This document shows positions 7,916-14,548 of a stretch of 21,650 nucleotides of DNA, one piece after another. Every line of letters begins with the position of its first letter. Position 1 is the first letter of the stretch. Source of the stretch: Ruminococcaceae bacterium UBA5904 (GTDB taxonomy: Bacteria; Bacillota; Clostridia; Oscillospirales; Acutalibacteraceae). Made by a program: the position numbers and the translations under genes. The notes below the pieces were generated by a model. That model was not told where the DNA came from and searched no databases. It was given only the letters and a program-made list of their open reading frames with translations. Location: assembly GCA_002431305.1 (NCBI GenBank), contig DJEG01000063.1:1212-22861 (forward strand). Direction: 5' to 3'.

Positions 7916-8009
7916 TATAAATATAAGGAGCAATCCGATATACGGTTTGCCCTAGGTTTTAGTTATTAAAAAAATAACCGCCAAGTGCAAGAGGGCGGTT
8001 ATTTTTTTT
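7824..8009 (+). ncRNA. Predicted structured small RNA, about 185 nt
   Basis: The transcript is bounded by a perfect promoter (expected start near 7824) and a strong terminator ending near 8009. It can fold into four consecutive units: hairpin 1 (7826-7860); a branched stem closed by 7869-7880 pairing with 7909-7920 (eleven of twelve pairs, one being G-U) and containing two small hairpins; hairpin 3 (7926-7937 with 7943-7953, one bulge and one mismatch); and the terminator hairpin. A GGAG at 7927-7930 resembles a ribosome binding site but is buried in hairpin 3 and no start codon with a sizeable frame follows. I do not recognise an Rfam family; it does not look like 6S, tmRNA, SRP or RNase P RNA. 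This unit and the short 7738-7788 spacer account for the 384-base gap between the flanking genes. Confidence 0.65.
7972..8009 (+). terminator. Rho-independent terminator of the ncRNA
   Basis: An 11-bp perfect stem (7972-7982 AAATAACCGCC with 7994-8004) with an 11-nt loop is followed by T-run to 8009. Confidence 0.85.
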
Positions 8010-8050
8010 GTAGGCTTTATTTTCTGCACCCCAACATTTATTATAAAGCC

Positions 8051-8082
8051 AAAAAGAACCGTAAAAAGCTACGGTTCTTTTT
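8051..8082 (-). terminator. Terminator of the Dlt-like operon (bidirectional in form)
   Basis: AAAAAGAACCGTA (8051-8063) and its exact complement (8070-8082) form a 13-bp stem with a 6-nt loop. On the minus strand the stem ends in a run of T. It lies 39 bp after the stop codon of the last gene of the Dlt-like operon. Confidence 0.85.
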
Positions 8083-8121
8083 GGGGTATACAGTTTTCCT
8101 GCGTTTTTTATGTTTCTGCAA

Positions 8122-9108
8122 TTATTTTATTGCGTTTTTTATCATATCGGCGTCTATTTCATCCTGAAGTTTTACATACGCTTCATTCCACGATTCATAA
8201 CCTGCCGTACCGCGTTTATCGGTTGTAAGCCCCATAGCGGTAATATATTTCCCGAGATATTCGGAAACTTTTTCGGCTCCGCGGTTATTGAGATGTTCGC
8301 CCTTGTCTCTCGTATCGAGATCCCAGTTTATCGCAAAACCGTCGTCCTGCACGGTGAGAAGATTTAAATCAAGATAGTCGATTCCGAGTTTGATTGCGGC
8401 CCTGACTGTGCCGTTGTGAATTTTGTAATTCCAGTTTTTCTGACAGGGCATGCTGAGAATTATGAGTTTTGCGCCCTTTTCGTCGCACATGGCTTTAAGT
8501 TTTTTGAGATACTTGAAATTCTTATCGGAAACGTGTCTGGTTTCCTCGGTTTTTGAGAAATATCCGTTTGTTTTGCCGGGTTTTGTGACTGTTGAGAGTC
8601 GGTATCCTCTGAACGGCTCTATATATGTGTAGTCGATTTTGGGGTTCAAATCACGTTTTGTAAGGCTTTTCCATCTGTTGTGGTATGAGAATACGGAGAG
8701 AACCTGCTGTACGTGAAACGTTGCAATATCCTCCTCCTGGAGCTCTCTGAATAAAACGCCGGTCTCTATAAATACGACTTTCGGCGACTGTTTTTCTAAA
8801 AACGTTTTGCAGAAATCGTTTGCAAACGAGAATTTTTCGCTCGGTATTGAGCAGTCATATGAGGTGATTCCGTATTCGTTCCATATATATACGGGCGAAA
8901 TTCCCGAATAAACGAGCGAATCGCCGAGGAAAAGCACGTCCATGGAGTTCTCGGGTTCAGCAAGATATCCCATTGCCGTTACGTAATGAATGCCCGCGCT
9001 TTCCGAGTTGTCCTTAGGCATCACAAGAAGCGACGAGCCGTACAGCAGGCACAGCAGAACGAGGAGGAAGCTTACACATTTCGTAATGTTTATAATGTTC
9101 TTTTTCAT
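8122..9108 (-). CDS. DltD-like membrane-anchored SGNH-fold protein
   Basis: 328 residues with one N-terminal membrane segment (about 10-29) and an external SGNH-hydrolase-like domain. The nucleophile block is D-V-L-F-L-G-D-S64-L-V-Y-S-G, and the distal Asp-His block is R-D268-K-G-E-H272-L-N-N-R-G. Proteins of this type accompany MBOAT acyltransferases (DltD with DltB, AlgJ/AlgX with AlgI) and pass the acyl group to the final surface polymer outside the cell. Length is shorter than classical DltD (near 400), so it is DltD-like by position and logic rather than a clear orthologue. It is the last gene of a five-gene operon, starting 15 bp after the MBOAT gene, with a GGAGG site ideally placed before ATG. 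Confidence 0.8.
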   Translation of the reverse strand: MKKNIINITKCVSFLLVLLCLLYGSSLLVMPKDNSESAGIHYVTAMGYLAEPENSMDVLFLGDSLVYSGISPVYIWNEYGITSYDCSIPSEKFSFANDFCKTFLEKQSPKVVFIETGVLFRELQEEDIATFHVQQVLSVFSYHNRWKSLTKRDLNPKIDYTYIEPFRGYRLSTVTKPGKTNGYFSKTEETRHVSDKNFKYLKKLKAMCDEKGAKLIILSMPCQKNWNYKIHNGTVRAAIKLGIDYLDLNLLTVQDDGFAINWDLDTRDKGEHLNNRGAEKVSEYLGKYITAMGLTTDKRGTAGYESWNEAYVKLQDEIDADMIKNAIK

Positions 9109-9123
9109 TATCAGCGACCTCCG

Positions 9124-10758
9124 TTAAAAGTCTGCGTACATCGGCTCGACGGGAGCGTAGCCCGTGCCGTATGCCGCGCAGATTATGACGAACATTATCA
9201 TGGCGAGCGTGACGAGCCAGCGGACGGGGAGCTTTTGCTTCGAGAGCGTTCCGTTTACGTCCTTACCGCGTTCGTTGAGTATCGATACGACGAAAACAAT
9301 AAGCAGAACGATTCCGACGACGATAAGGTCGTACTTATCGAGTTTGAGCGAATCAAGCGTTGTGAGATTTATCGATTTTAACGTAAAGGAGGTAAACATT
9401 ATTTTGCACATACCGAAGCCTGCGCCGAGTCCGGGTGCTCTGAAAAACAGTTCTCCGAATATTACGAACACGGTTGTGCGTATGATTTTAAACCATTTGT
9501 AAAAGAAGTTTTCCGGGTTTAAGTGAAGTTTTTTGTTGAATTTTTCGGCAATCGGCTCTACTATATTTCCCGTCAGAATCATAACGAAGTGGTACATTCC
9601 GTAGAAAATATAGCTCCATGCAGCGCCGTGCCACAGTCCGTTCAGCGACCATACGCAGAATAGCGCGACGGCTCCCGCGGTCAGCGGACCGTATCTGTTG
9701 CCGAGTTTCTTTCTCGAGGCGGCAGTCAGTTTTTTCATGGGTTTTGACATTGATACGGGGTAGAATATGTAGTCCCTGAACCATGTGCCGAGTGTGATGT
9801 GCCAGCGTTTCCAAAATTCCGATACGGATTTTGAGAAGAACGGACGCTGAAAGTTTTCGGGCATTATAACGCCGAAAATCTGTCCCGTTCCCGTTACCGC
9901 GTCCATTGAACCGGAAAAGTCCATGTACAGCTGAATCGTATAAAGAACCGCGCCGAGAACCATTATTCCGCCGTCGTATTTATCGTAATTCGTAAATATT
10001 TCTCCCACAGCGGCGTTTAATCTGTCGGCGACTATCGCCTTTTTCATTAGACCGAACAGCAGTCTTCTGACGCCGGAGGCGAGGTTATCGTAGTCGATTT
10101 TTGTTACGTTCCAAAGCTTGTCCGCGGTGTCGGAGTAACGGCATATCGGTCCCTCGACTATCTGCGGAAAGAAGCTCATGAACAGCGCGACTCTGATGAG
10201 ATTGCCGTCCGCCTTTATCTTACCGCGGTACACGTCGAAGATATACGACATCGCCTGCATTGTAAAAAACGAAATGCCGACGGGCATGACGTATTTCGGA
10301 ATTGCGAGCTTTGTCGCAGAGCCGACGGCGGCGAGTATCGAATTTATGTTGCCGGTAAAGAACGCCGTGTATTTTATTACGAGAAGCATGCCGATGTGAA
10401 CAACCGCCGCTAATCCGACGACTGCGCGCATGCGTTTTTGATACTGACTTTTTACGGCTTTTTTGTTCTCTTTTTCGCACTCTTTCAGCGCGCTTTTTTT
10501 CTCGTTCTGAAGCCTGTCGAGCCACAGTCCGAAATAGTGCACCGACAGAATCGTGACGGCGAGAACGAGAACGAGTTTACTGCTTATCAGCCAGAAAAAC
10601 AGCAGATTCAGGATAAGCAGAGTGTATTTCTTCCCCTTCTGAGGCGTAAGGCTGTAAAAGAGCATCGAAAGAGGCAGAAAAATTGCGAGGTATGAAATTG
10701 AGAAGTAGTTTGTCAGGTGCGTAAGCCTGCCGCCCAAAAGAAGGTTTTCAAGATACAT
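9124..10758 (-). CDS. MBOAT family membrane-bound O-acyltransferase (DltB/AlgI-like)
   Basis: 544-residue polytopic membrane protein. The two conserved histidines of the family are visible: H320 in FWKRWHITLGTWFRDYIFYP and H377 in SLNGLWHGAAWSYIFYG. Motifs MPVGISFFTMQAMSYIFDVY and FPQIVEGPICRY are also typical of the DltB/AlgI group. The enzyme takes an acyl group from a donor (here most likely the carrier protein encoded just upstream) and moves it across the membrane to a surface hydroxyl. The start codon follows the ACP stop codon after one base, and its ribosome binding site lies inside the ACP coding sequence, which implies translational coupling. The length exceeds typical DltB (about 400) because of a C-terminal extension with further membrane segments, closer to AlgI. 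Confidence 0.9.
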   Translation of the reverse strand: MYLENLLLGGRLTHLTNYFSISYLAIFLPLSMLFYSLTPQKGKKYTLLILNLLFFWLISSKLVLVLAVTILSVHYFGLWLDRLQNEKKSALKECEKENKKAVKSQYQKRMRAVVGLAAVVHIGMLLVIKYTAFFTGNINSILAAVGSATKLAIPKYVMPVGISFFTMQAMSYIFDVYRGKIKADGNLIRVALFMSFFPQIVEGPICRYSDTADKLWNVTKIDYDNLASGVRRLLFGLMKKAIVADRLNAAVGEIFTNYDKYDGGIMVLGAVLYTIQLYMDFSGSMDAVTGTGQIFGVIMPENFQRPFFSKSVSEFWKRWHITLGTWFRDYIFYPVSMSKPMKKLTAASRKKLGNRYGPLTAGAVALFCVWSLNGLWHGAAWSYIFYGMYHFVMILTGNIVEPIAEKFNKKLHLNPENFFYKWFKIIRTTVFVIFGELFFRAPGLGAGFGMCKIMFTSFTLKSINLTTLDSLKLDKYDLIVVGIVLLIVFVVSILNERGKDVNGTLSKQKLPVRWLVTLAMIMFVIICAAYGTGYAPVEPMYADF

Positions 10759-10759
10759 C

Positions 10760-10990
10760 TCAGTCTTCCTCTTGGAGTCTGAGAATCATATCGTACATAG
10801 CCTTTGCCGAATTGAAATTCTCGGGAACTATGTCGACCGTGGGGATTGTAACGTCAAACTCGTCCTCAATCTCCGCTACGAGCGAGATTATTGAAAGAGA
10901 ATCGAGATGATGTCCGTCGATAAGGTCGGTACATGTTTCGTAATCAACGTCGGGCTGAATGTCCTCTAAGATTTTAATAAGTTTTTCCAT
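10760..10990 (-). CDS. Acyl/peptidyl carrier protein (DltC-like)
   Basis: A 76-residue acidic carrier protein. S31 in the L-D-S-L-S motif is the expected site for the 4'-phosphopantetheine arm, followed by the helix IISLVAEIEDEFDVTIP typical of the family. It would carry the activated amino acid as a thioester between the adenylating enzyme and the MBOAT protein. Its AAAGGATG ribosome binding site lies in the last codons of the decarboxylase gene and only two bases separate the two genes. The motif H-H-L-D-S-L is compatible with DltC-type carriers, but this family is hard to separate from fatty-acid ACPs by sequence alone; the operon context decides. Confidence 0.9.
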   Translation of the reverse strand: MEKLIKILEDIQPDVDYETCTDLIDGHHLDSLSIISLVAEIEDEFDVTIPTVDIVPENFNSAKAMYDMILRLQEED

Positions 10991-10992
10991 TT

Positions 10993-12180
10993 TTAAAACA
11001 TCCTTTCATTTTCCGGGTTATTTAAATTATATGTTTCAAACGACGGGCGAAGCCTGATAATTTCGGAGTCGTTTTTTTTAAGGTAAACGGCGGGAATGTC
11101 ACGGCTTAAAAACAGCGATATTCCCTCTGTCAGGCAGTACGCACCCGTATTTTCAAAGCATATCATGTCTCCGATTTCTATTTCCGGGAGCGGAGCGCCT
11201 TTTACCATGATATCGTTCATCGAGCAGAGCGAACCGCATATATTGTATTCTTTTTCTTTAGGCTCGTTTTCCTTTCCGATTACGGAAAATGCGGGCATTT
11301 TCATCGCCATGTGCTGACCGAAGTAAACAATGTGGTGCATGCCTCCGTCTGTCAGAACGTAATTCTGCGATTTATTTGTCTTAATATCGACGATATGCGT
11401 ATAATATTTTCCGCATGAGGCGGCTATGCTTCTGCCGATTTCGAGCGTGATTTCGGGCTTTATGTCGATTGAGGACAGCAGGGAGGAAAGAGAAGCGAAA
11501 ATTTCTTCCTCGTTCGTCTCCTCGCCCTCGAAGTATGCGACGGGGAATCCCGTTCCGTATTCGAGTTCACGCGCGGCGTAACCGTAATCGTCTTTTAAAT
11601 GATTTAAAAACTCGTTTAATTTATTGATTTCGCGCGCGTATTTTTTTACGCTCGTTTTCTGCGTTCCCGAGAAAAACTGAATTCCCGCAATGTCGATATA
11701 CGGGTGATTTTCACGCTCCGATATCATTTTCTCAATATCGCTTTTATTGACTCCGAACTGCGAATCGTTCGTAAGACGGGGCAGAACCTTTATTTTATGC
11801 GCGTACTTTTCGGAGTATTCGCATATAAAATCATACTGATGGACGGACTCCGCGGTTATTATTCCGTTAAATGATTCGTCCGCAATAAGATTTTCTATAA
11901 ACGACGGAGTCTTGTATACGCCGGAGATAACCATTTTACTGTATTCGATTCCGATATCTCTGCATATTTTTTCCTCGCCCGGCGAGCAAATCTCGAATCT
12001 GTCGGCAAGATCGGCAATTTCGCCCGTTATAAACGTGTTCGCCTTGACGGCATAGCATATATTGATATTTTTATCGAAAAAACTTTTTATATACTTTGTT
12101 CTGTCTCTGAGAACAGCGGAATCGAAGAGATAAAAAGCGTTTTCATTCTTTTTGATAAGTTCGTTTAATGTGAGTTTCAT
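10993..12180 (-). CDS. Type III-fold PLP-dependent decarboxylase (LysA/ornithine decarboxylase family)
   Basis: 395 residues. The PLP lysine is K46 in Y-A-V-K-A-N, followed by FEICSPGEE where diaminopimelate decarboxylases have FDVxSxGE. The C-terminal sheet domain carries C319 in CGSLCSMND, G-D338 and the final G-A-Y348 motif, all typical of decarboxylases and not of alanine racemase. Departures from classical LysA include GIQFFSGTQ where a His-containing GxHSHIGSQ is usual, EYGTGFP for the glycine loop, and EIGR for EPGR. Thus a specialised decarboxylase is likely. It overlaps the adenylating enzyme gene by four bases (ATGA) and is two bases from the ACP gene, so it must be made with them. 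I infer that it prepares or edits the amino acid used by this operon, for example a diamino or dicarboxylic amino acid that keeps one carboxylate. The substrate is unknown. Confidence 0.85.
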   Translation of the reverse strand: MKLTLNELIKKNENAFYLFDSAVLRDRTKYIKSFFDKNINICYAVKANTFITGEIADLADRFEICSPGEEKICRDIGIEYSKMVISGVYKTPSFIENLIADESFNGIITAESVHQYDFICEYSEKYAHKIKVLPRLTNDSQFGVNKSDIEKMISERENHPYIDIAGIQFFSGTQKTSVKKYAREINKLNEFLNHLKDDYGYAARELEYGTGFPVAYFEGEETNEEEIFASLSSLLSSIDIKPEITLEIGRSIAASCGKYYTHIVDIKTNKSQNYVLTDGGMHHIVYFGQHMAMKMPAFSVIGKENEPKEKEYNICGSLCSMNDIMVKGAPLPEIEIGDMICFENTGAYCLTEGISLFLSRDIPAVYLKKNDSEIIRLRPSFETYNLNNPENERMF

Positions 12181-13694
12181 ATTTTCGCCTTTGCCCTCTC
12201 TTCAAGCGCTTTTCTGTCGATTTTTCCGTTCTTTGTAAGAGGCATGTTGTCGACCTGTCTGAGCATGCCGGGAATCATAAATACCGGGAGCGTTTTCTCC
12301 ATTTTCAGGTGAAGCTCCTTTTTGTCTATAGAGCCTGTATAGAAACCCTTGAGCTTTGATTTAACCGCGTCGAAAATACAGCAGCATCTCTCGACTCCGT
12401 CGATTGCTTCCATTGCGCGCTGAACTTCCTCAAGCTCTATTCTGTGTCCCATGTGCTTTATTTGGAAATCCTTTCGTCCGGTAAAAACGAGTTCGCCGTT
12501 TTCGTCGTATTTTGCAAGGTCGCCCGTCCTGTATATTGTCTCGGGGTAGTGCGGATTGAGCGGGTTCTGCACGAAATGCGCCGAATTCTGCTCCGGGCAG
12601 TTGTAGTAGCCCAGCGCGAGCGCCGTTCCGCGTACGCATATTTCGCCCTGAATGTCGGGCTCGGTTATTTTTTTATTGTCATCGCCGAGCAGAAAAACGT
12701 CCTCGTTCGGAAAATGCTTTCCTATGGGAATCCCCTGCGAATAATCGCGGTCTTTTTCGAGTATGTGATATGTGCAGTTGCACGTAATTTCAGTAGGTCC
12801 GTACAGATTTACAAACATAGCCTCGGGCAGATGTTCTCTCCACGCTTTGAGATGCTTATACGGCATAACCTCGCCGGAAAACAGAACCTTATTAACCGTA
12901 TCTGGAGTTCTGTAATCAAGACAGTGGAACGTGCTTATAAGACACAGAGCGGAGACTGCCCATATCATCGTCGTTACTTTATCCTCACAAAGTCTGTCCG
13001 TCAGCTCTTTGGGCGAAGAGAAAAGGGAACGGGGAATAATGTCGAGCTGTGCGCCCGTTTTTAAACACGAATAAATATCCTTTACCGACACGTCGAAATC
13101 GAAAGGAGCCTGGTTTGCGACGATATCCTTATCGGTTATATTAAATATATCGCAGAAGCAGTCGATAAAATCAAGAACGCTTCTGTGGCTTACGGCTATT
13201 CCCTTGGGCGTACCCGTCGAACCGGATGTAAAGTTAAGATAGAGCGGGTCGGTGTCGAGAGCCGAGTTTCTTATATTTTCAAGTCTTTTTTCATCTTTTT
13301 CGAAGCACATAAGCTCGTCGGGCGTTACGATTTTTGAATCCGTAAAAATACGCTCGGCGGTCTTTCTTGTTTCATCCTGTGTGACTATGACCGCGGGGGA
13401 GAGAACAGAATATATTTTTTTGATTCTCTCCTCTGGAAGCGAGGGGCTTATAACGCTGTAGAAGCATCCCGCGTATACCGCGCCGAAAAACGTGCAGAGT
13501 ATGTCGGAACTCTTGTCCGCAAATATGCCGACCGGAGTTTTTACCGCTGTCATATATGACAGCGCCGAGCCTATTTTCTGCGCATTTTCCTTAAGAAGAA
13601 AATACGTATATTCCTTTATTCCGTCCCTGACCGCTGTTTTGTCCGGGTAACGGCTTTCGGTGATTTCCAAATAATCGAGTATGCTGTTTTTCAT
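12177..13694 (-). CDS. Amino acid adenylating enzyme (DltA-like, ANL superfamily)
   Basis: 505 residues with all ANL core motifs: A3 (155-167, F-T-S-G-S-T-G-T-P-K-G), A4 (PFDFDVSVKDIY, 197-208), A5 (NLYGPTE, 296-302), A7 (YRTGDLAKYDENGE, 388-401), A8 (GRKDFQIKHMGHRIELEE, 406-423) and A10 with K491 (LTKNGKIDRKAL). D201 in A4 aligns with the Asp that binds the alpha-amino group in amino-acid-activating enzymes, so the substrate is an amino acid rather than a fatty acid. Length matches DltA, and the following ACP, MBOAT and SGNH genes complete a Dlt-like set. By alignment from memory, S273 in LFSGEVMP stands where DltA has the Cys that helps select D-alanine, so a different substrate is possible. 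It is the first gene of the operon, with CGGAGCGG as ribosome binding site and a promoter 250 bp upstream. Confidence 0.88.
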   Translation of the reverse strand: MKNSILDYLEITESRYPDKTAVRDGIKEYTYFLLKENAQKIGSALSYMTAVKTPVGIFADKSSDILCTFFGAVYAGCFYSVISPSLPEERIKKIYSVLSPAVIVTQDETRKTAERIFTDSKIVTPDELMCFEKDEKRLENIRNSALDTDPLYLNFTSGSTGTPKGIAVSHRSVLDFIDCFCDIFNITDKDIVANQAPFDFDVSVKDIYSCLKTGAQLDIIPRSLFSSPKELTDRLCEDKVTTMIWAVSALCLISTFHCLDYRTPDTVNKVLFSGEVMPYKHLKAWREHLPEAMFVNLYGPTEITCNCTYHILEKDRDYSQGIPIGKHFPNEDVFLLGDDNKKITEPDIQGEICVRGTALALGYYNCPEQNSAHFVQNPLNPHYPETIYRTGDLAKYDENGELVFTGRKDFQIKHMGHRIELEEVQRAMEAIDGVERCCCIFDAVKSKLKGFYTGSIDKKELHLKMEKTLPVFMIPGMLRQVDNMPLTKNGKIDRKALEERAKAKI

Positions 13695-13937
13695 GAAAAT
13701 CCGCTCCGTTATAATTTATGTTATATAATATTAAAGGCTATTATTTAATGAAGACATTTTCTGTTTTCTGCGCCCGATATATGACGGCGGTTAAAAGGAA
13801 AATGTTGCATTATTTATATCGAATTTTACGCAAAAAAAAGAAACCCGCGGCGCAGTTTGAATATAAAACATTTGGGAGAAAATAAACTGCAAGACAAATC
13901 CCATAAAAGTATGTCGAGTTCCTGTTTTTTCTTTTGC
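13695..13937 (-). other. Long 5' leader of the Dlt-like operon
   Basis: About 240 nt separate the predicted transcription start (near 13937) from the first start codon. The leader contains a 7-bp hairpin (GCAGTTT/AAACTGC arms at 13884-13890 and 13852-13858), a competing TGGGA/TCCCA pairing near 13899-13904 and 13872-13877, then a G/C-rich stretch followed by eight T on the minus strand (13831-13838). This could be an attenuator, but no recognised riboswitch motif is visible. Confidence 0.3.
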
Positions 13938-13943
13938 AACATG

Positions 13944-13972
13944 ATATTAACACAAAAAAAAGTGATTGTCCA
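13944..13972 (-). promoter_or_regulatory. Promoter of the Dlt-like operon
   Basis: On the minus strand TGGACA (13967-13972) and TAATAT (13944-13949) are 17 bp apart. This is the best promoter found upstream of the adenylating enzyme gene. Confidence 0.6.
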
Positions 13973-14548
13973 TAGTCTTAATAAATTTTTAATTGAGAAA
14001 TAAAAAAAAGTTTATTTCGCGCCGAAAATATGCATTTCATGTCGTTTTTGATGCCAAATCAAAGTTTAAGTTTTTGATTTTTTTTATGCATTTTGACGGT
14101 CAGTGTGTTACGAGATTCTATTTCGTTTCGGCGGATTCGTCGCAGATGGCTTGTAATAGCAAAAGAGAGCCGAACCCATAAGGTTTATATCCACCCTCTT
14201 TCCGCTTCGACTGCGTTAAAGAAACTTGAAACGGCGTATTTCAAGGGAAAAACCGTTCTCAGAGACGTGAGACGGTGCGTTTTGGGCTTATGGGGTTCGG
14301 CTCTCTTTTGCTATTACAACACGTACGGCAACTTTATCGACGCCGTCGCGTTCTCGGTTAACTATCCGACCGAGGCGGGCGAGAGTGCGCTTGTTATAAA
14401 AAAGAATATAAGCGGATTTTCCGCTAAGAAAACTTCGGAATTAAATGACAGTCTTACTTTCAATGTAAGATTCACGTTTCATATCGCGCAGATTTTGTCT
14501 GCATATCTGCACTGTTATTATATGCATTAAATCATAAAACAGCCGCTT
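13973..14548. other. Gene-poor stretch; possible gene remnant in its second half
   Basis: No convincing gene lies here. A plus-strand frame open from 14093 to 14530 runs through the inverted repeat, begins only with TTG and has no ribosome binding site. Its part from about 14320 to 14460 (reading YGNFIDAVAFSVNYPTEAGE) has codon use like real genes in the window, so it may be the remnant of a lost gene. I do not recognise the protein. The most solid structure is the inverted repeat at 14151-14319. Confidence 0.35.
14151..14319. repeat. Inverted repeat with 32/33-bp arms and two internal hairpins
   Basis: Arms 14151-14182 and 14287-14319 are reverse complements except for one extra base in the right arm; both contain AGCAAAAGAGAGCCGAACCC on one strand or the other. 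The 104-base interior holds a perfect 7-bp hairpin (CTTGAAA 14225-14231 with 14239-14245) and an 8-bp hairpin with one bulge (CCGTTCTCA 14253-14261 with 14268-14275). The unit could fold as one long stem topped by two hairpins, in RNA or single-stranded DNA. It may be a small non-autonomous mobile element or a structured RNA. Confidence 0.7.

Noticed and set aside
7824..8009. 6S RNA or a known riboswitch
   Set aside because: The fold is several separate hairpins rather than one long stem with a central bubble, and no riboswitch-controlled gene follows the terminator in the same direction.
7985..8167. Small frame after the ncRNA terminator
   Set aside because: It begins inside the terminator hairpin, crosses a second terminator and runs into the antisense of the DltD-like gene.
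12444..13064. 206-codon frame antisense to the adenylating enzyme
   Set aside because: It lies wholly inside a well-supported gene whose motifs are continuous; it is an opposite-strand shadow.
13993..14181. Small plus-strand frame of 62 codons
   Set aside because: No ribosome binding site, low-complexity composition, and its end falls inside the inverted repeat arm.
14151..14319. Retron msr-msd region
   Set aside because: The nested inverted repeats invite the idea, but no reverse transcriptase gene is present in the window.
14093..14530. Plus-strand open frame of 145 codons
   Set aside because: It starts with TTG, lacks a ribosome binding site and runs through a long inverted repeat. It is described only as a possible remnant, not as a gene.
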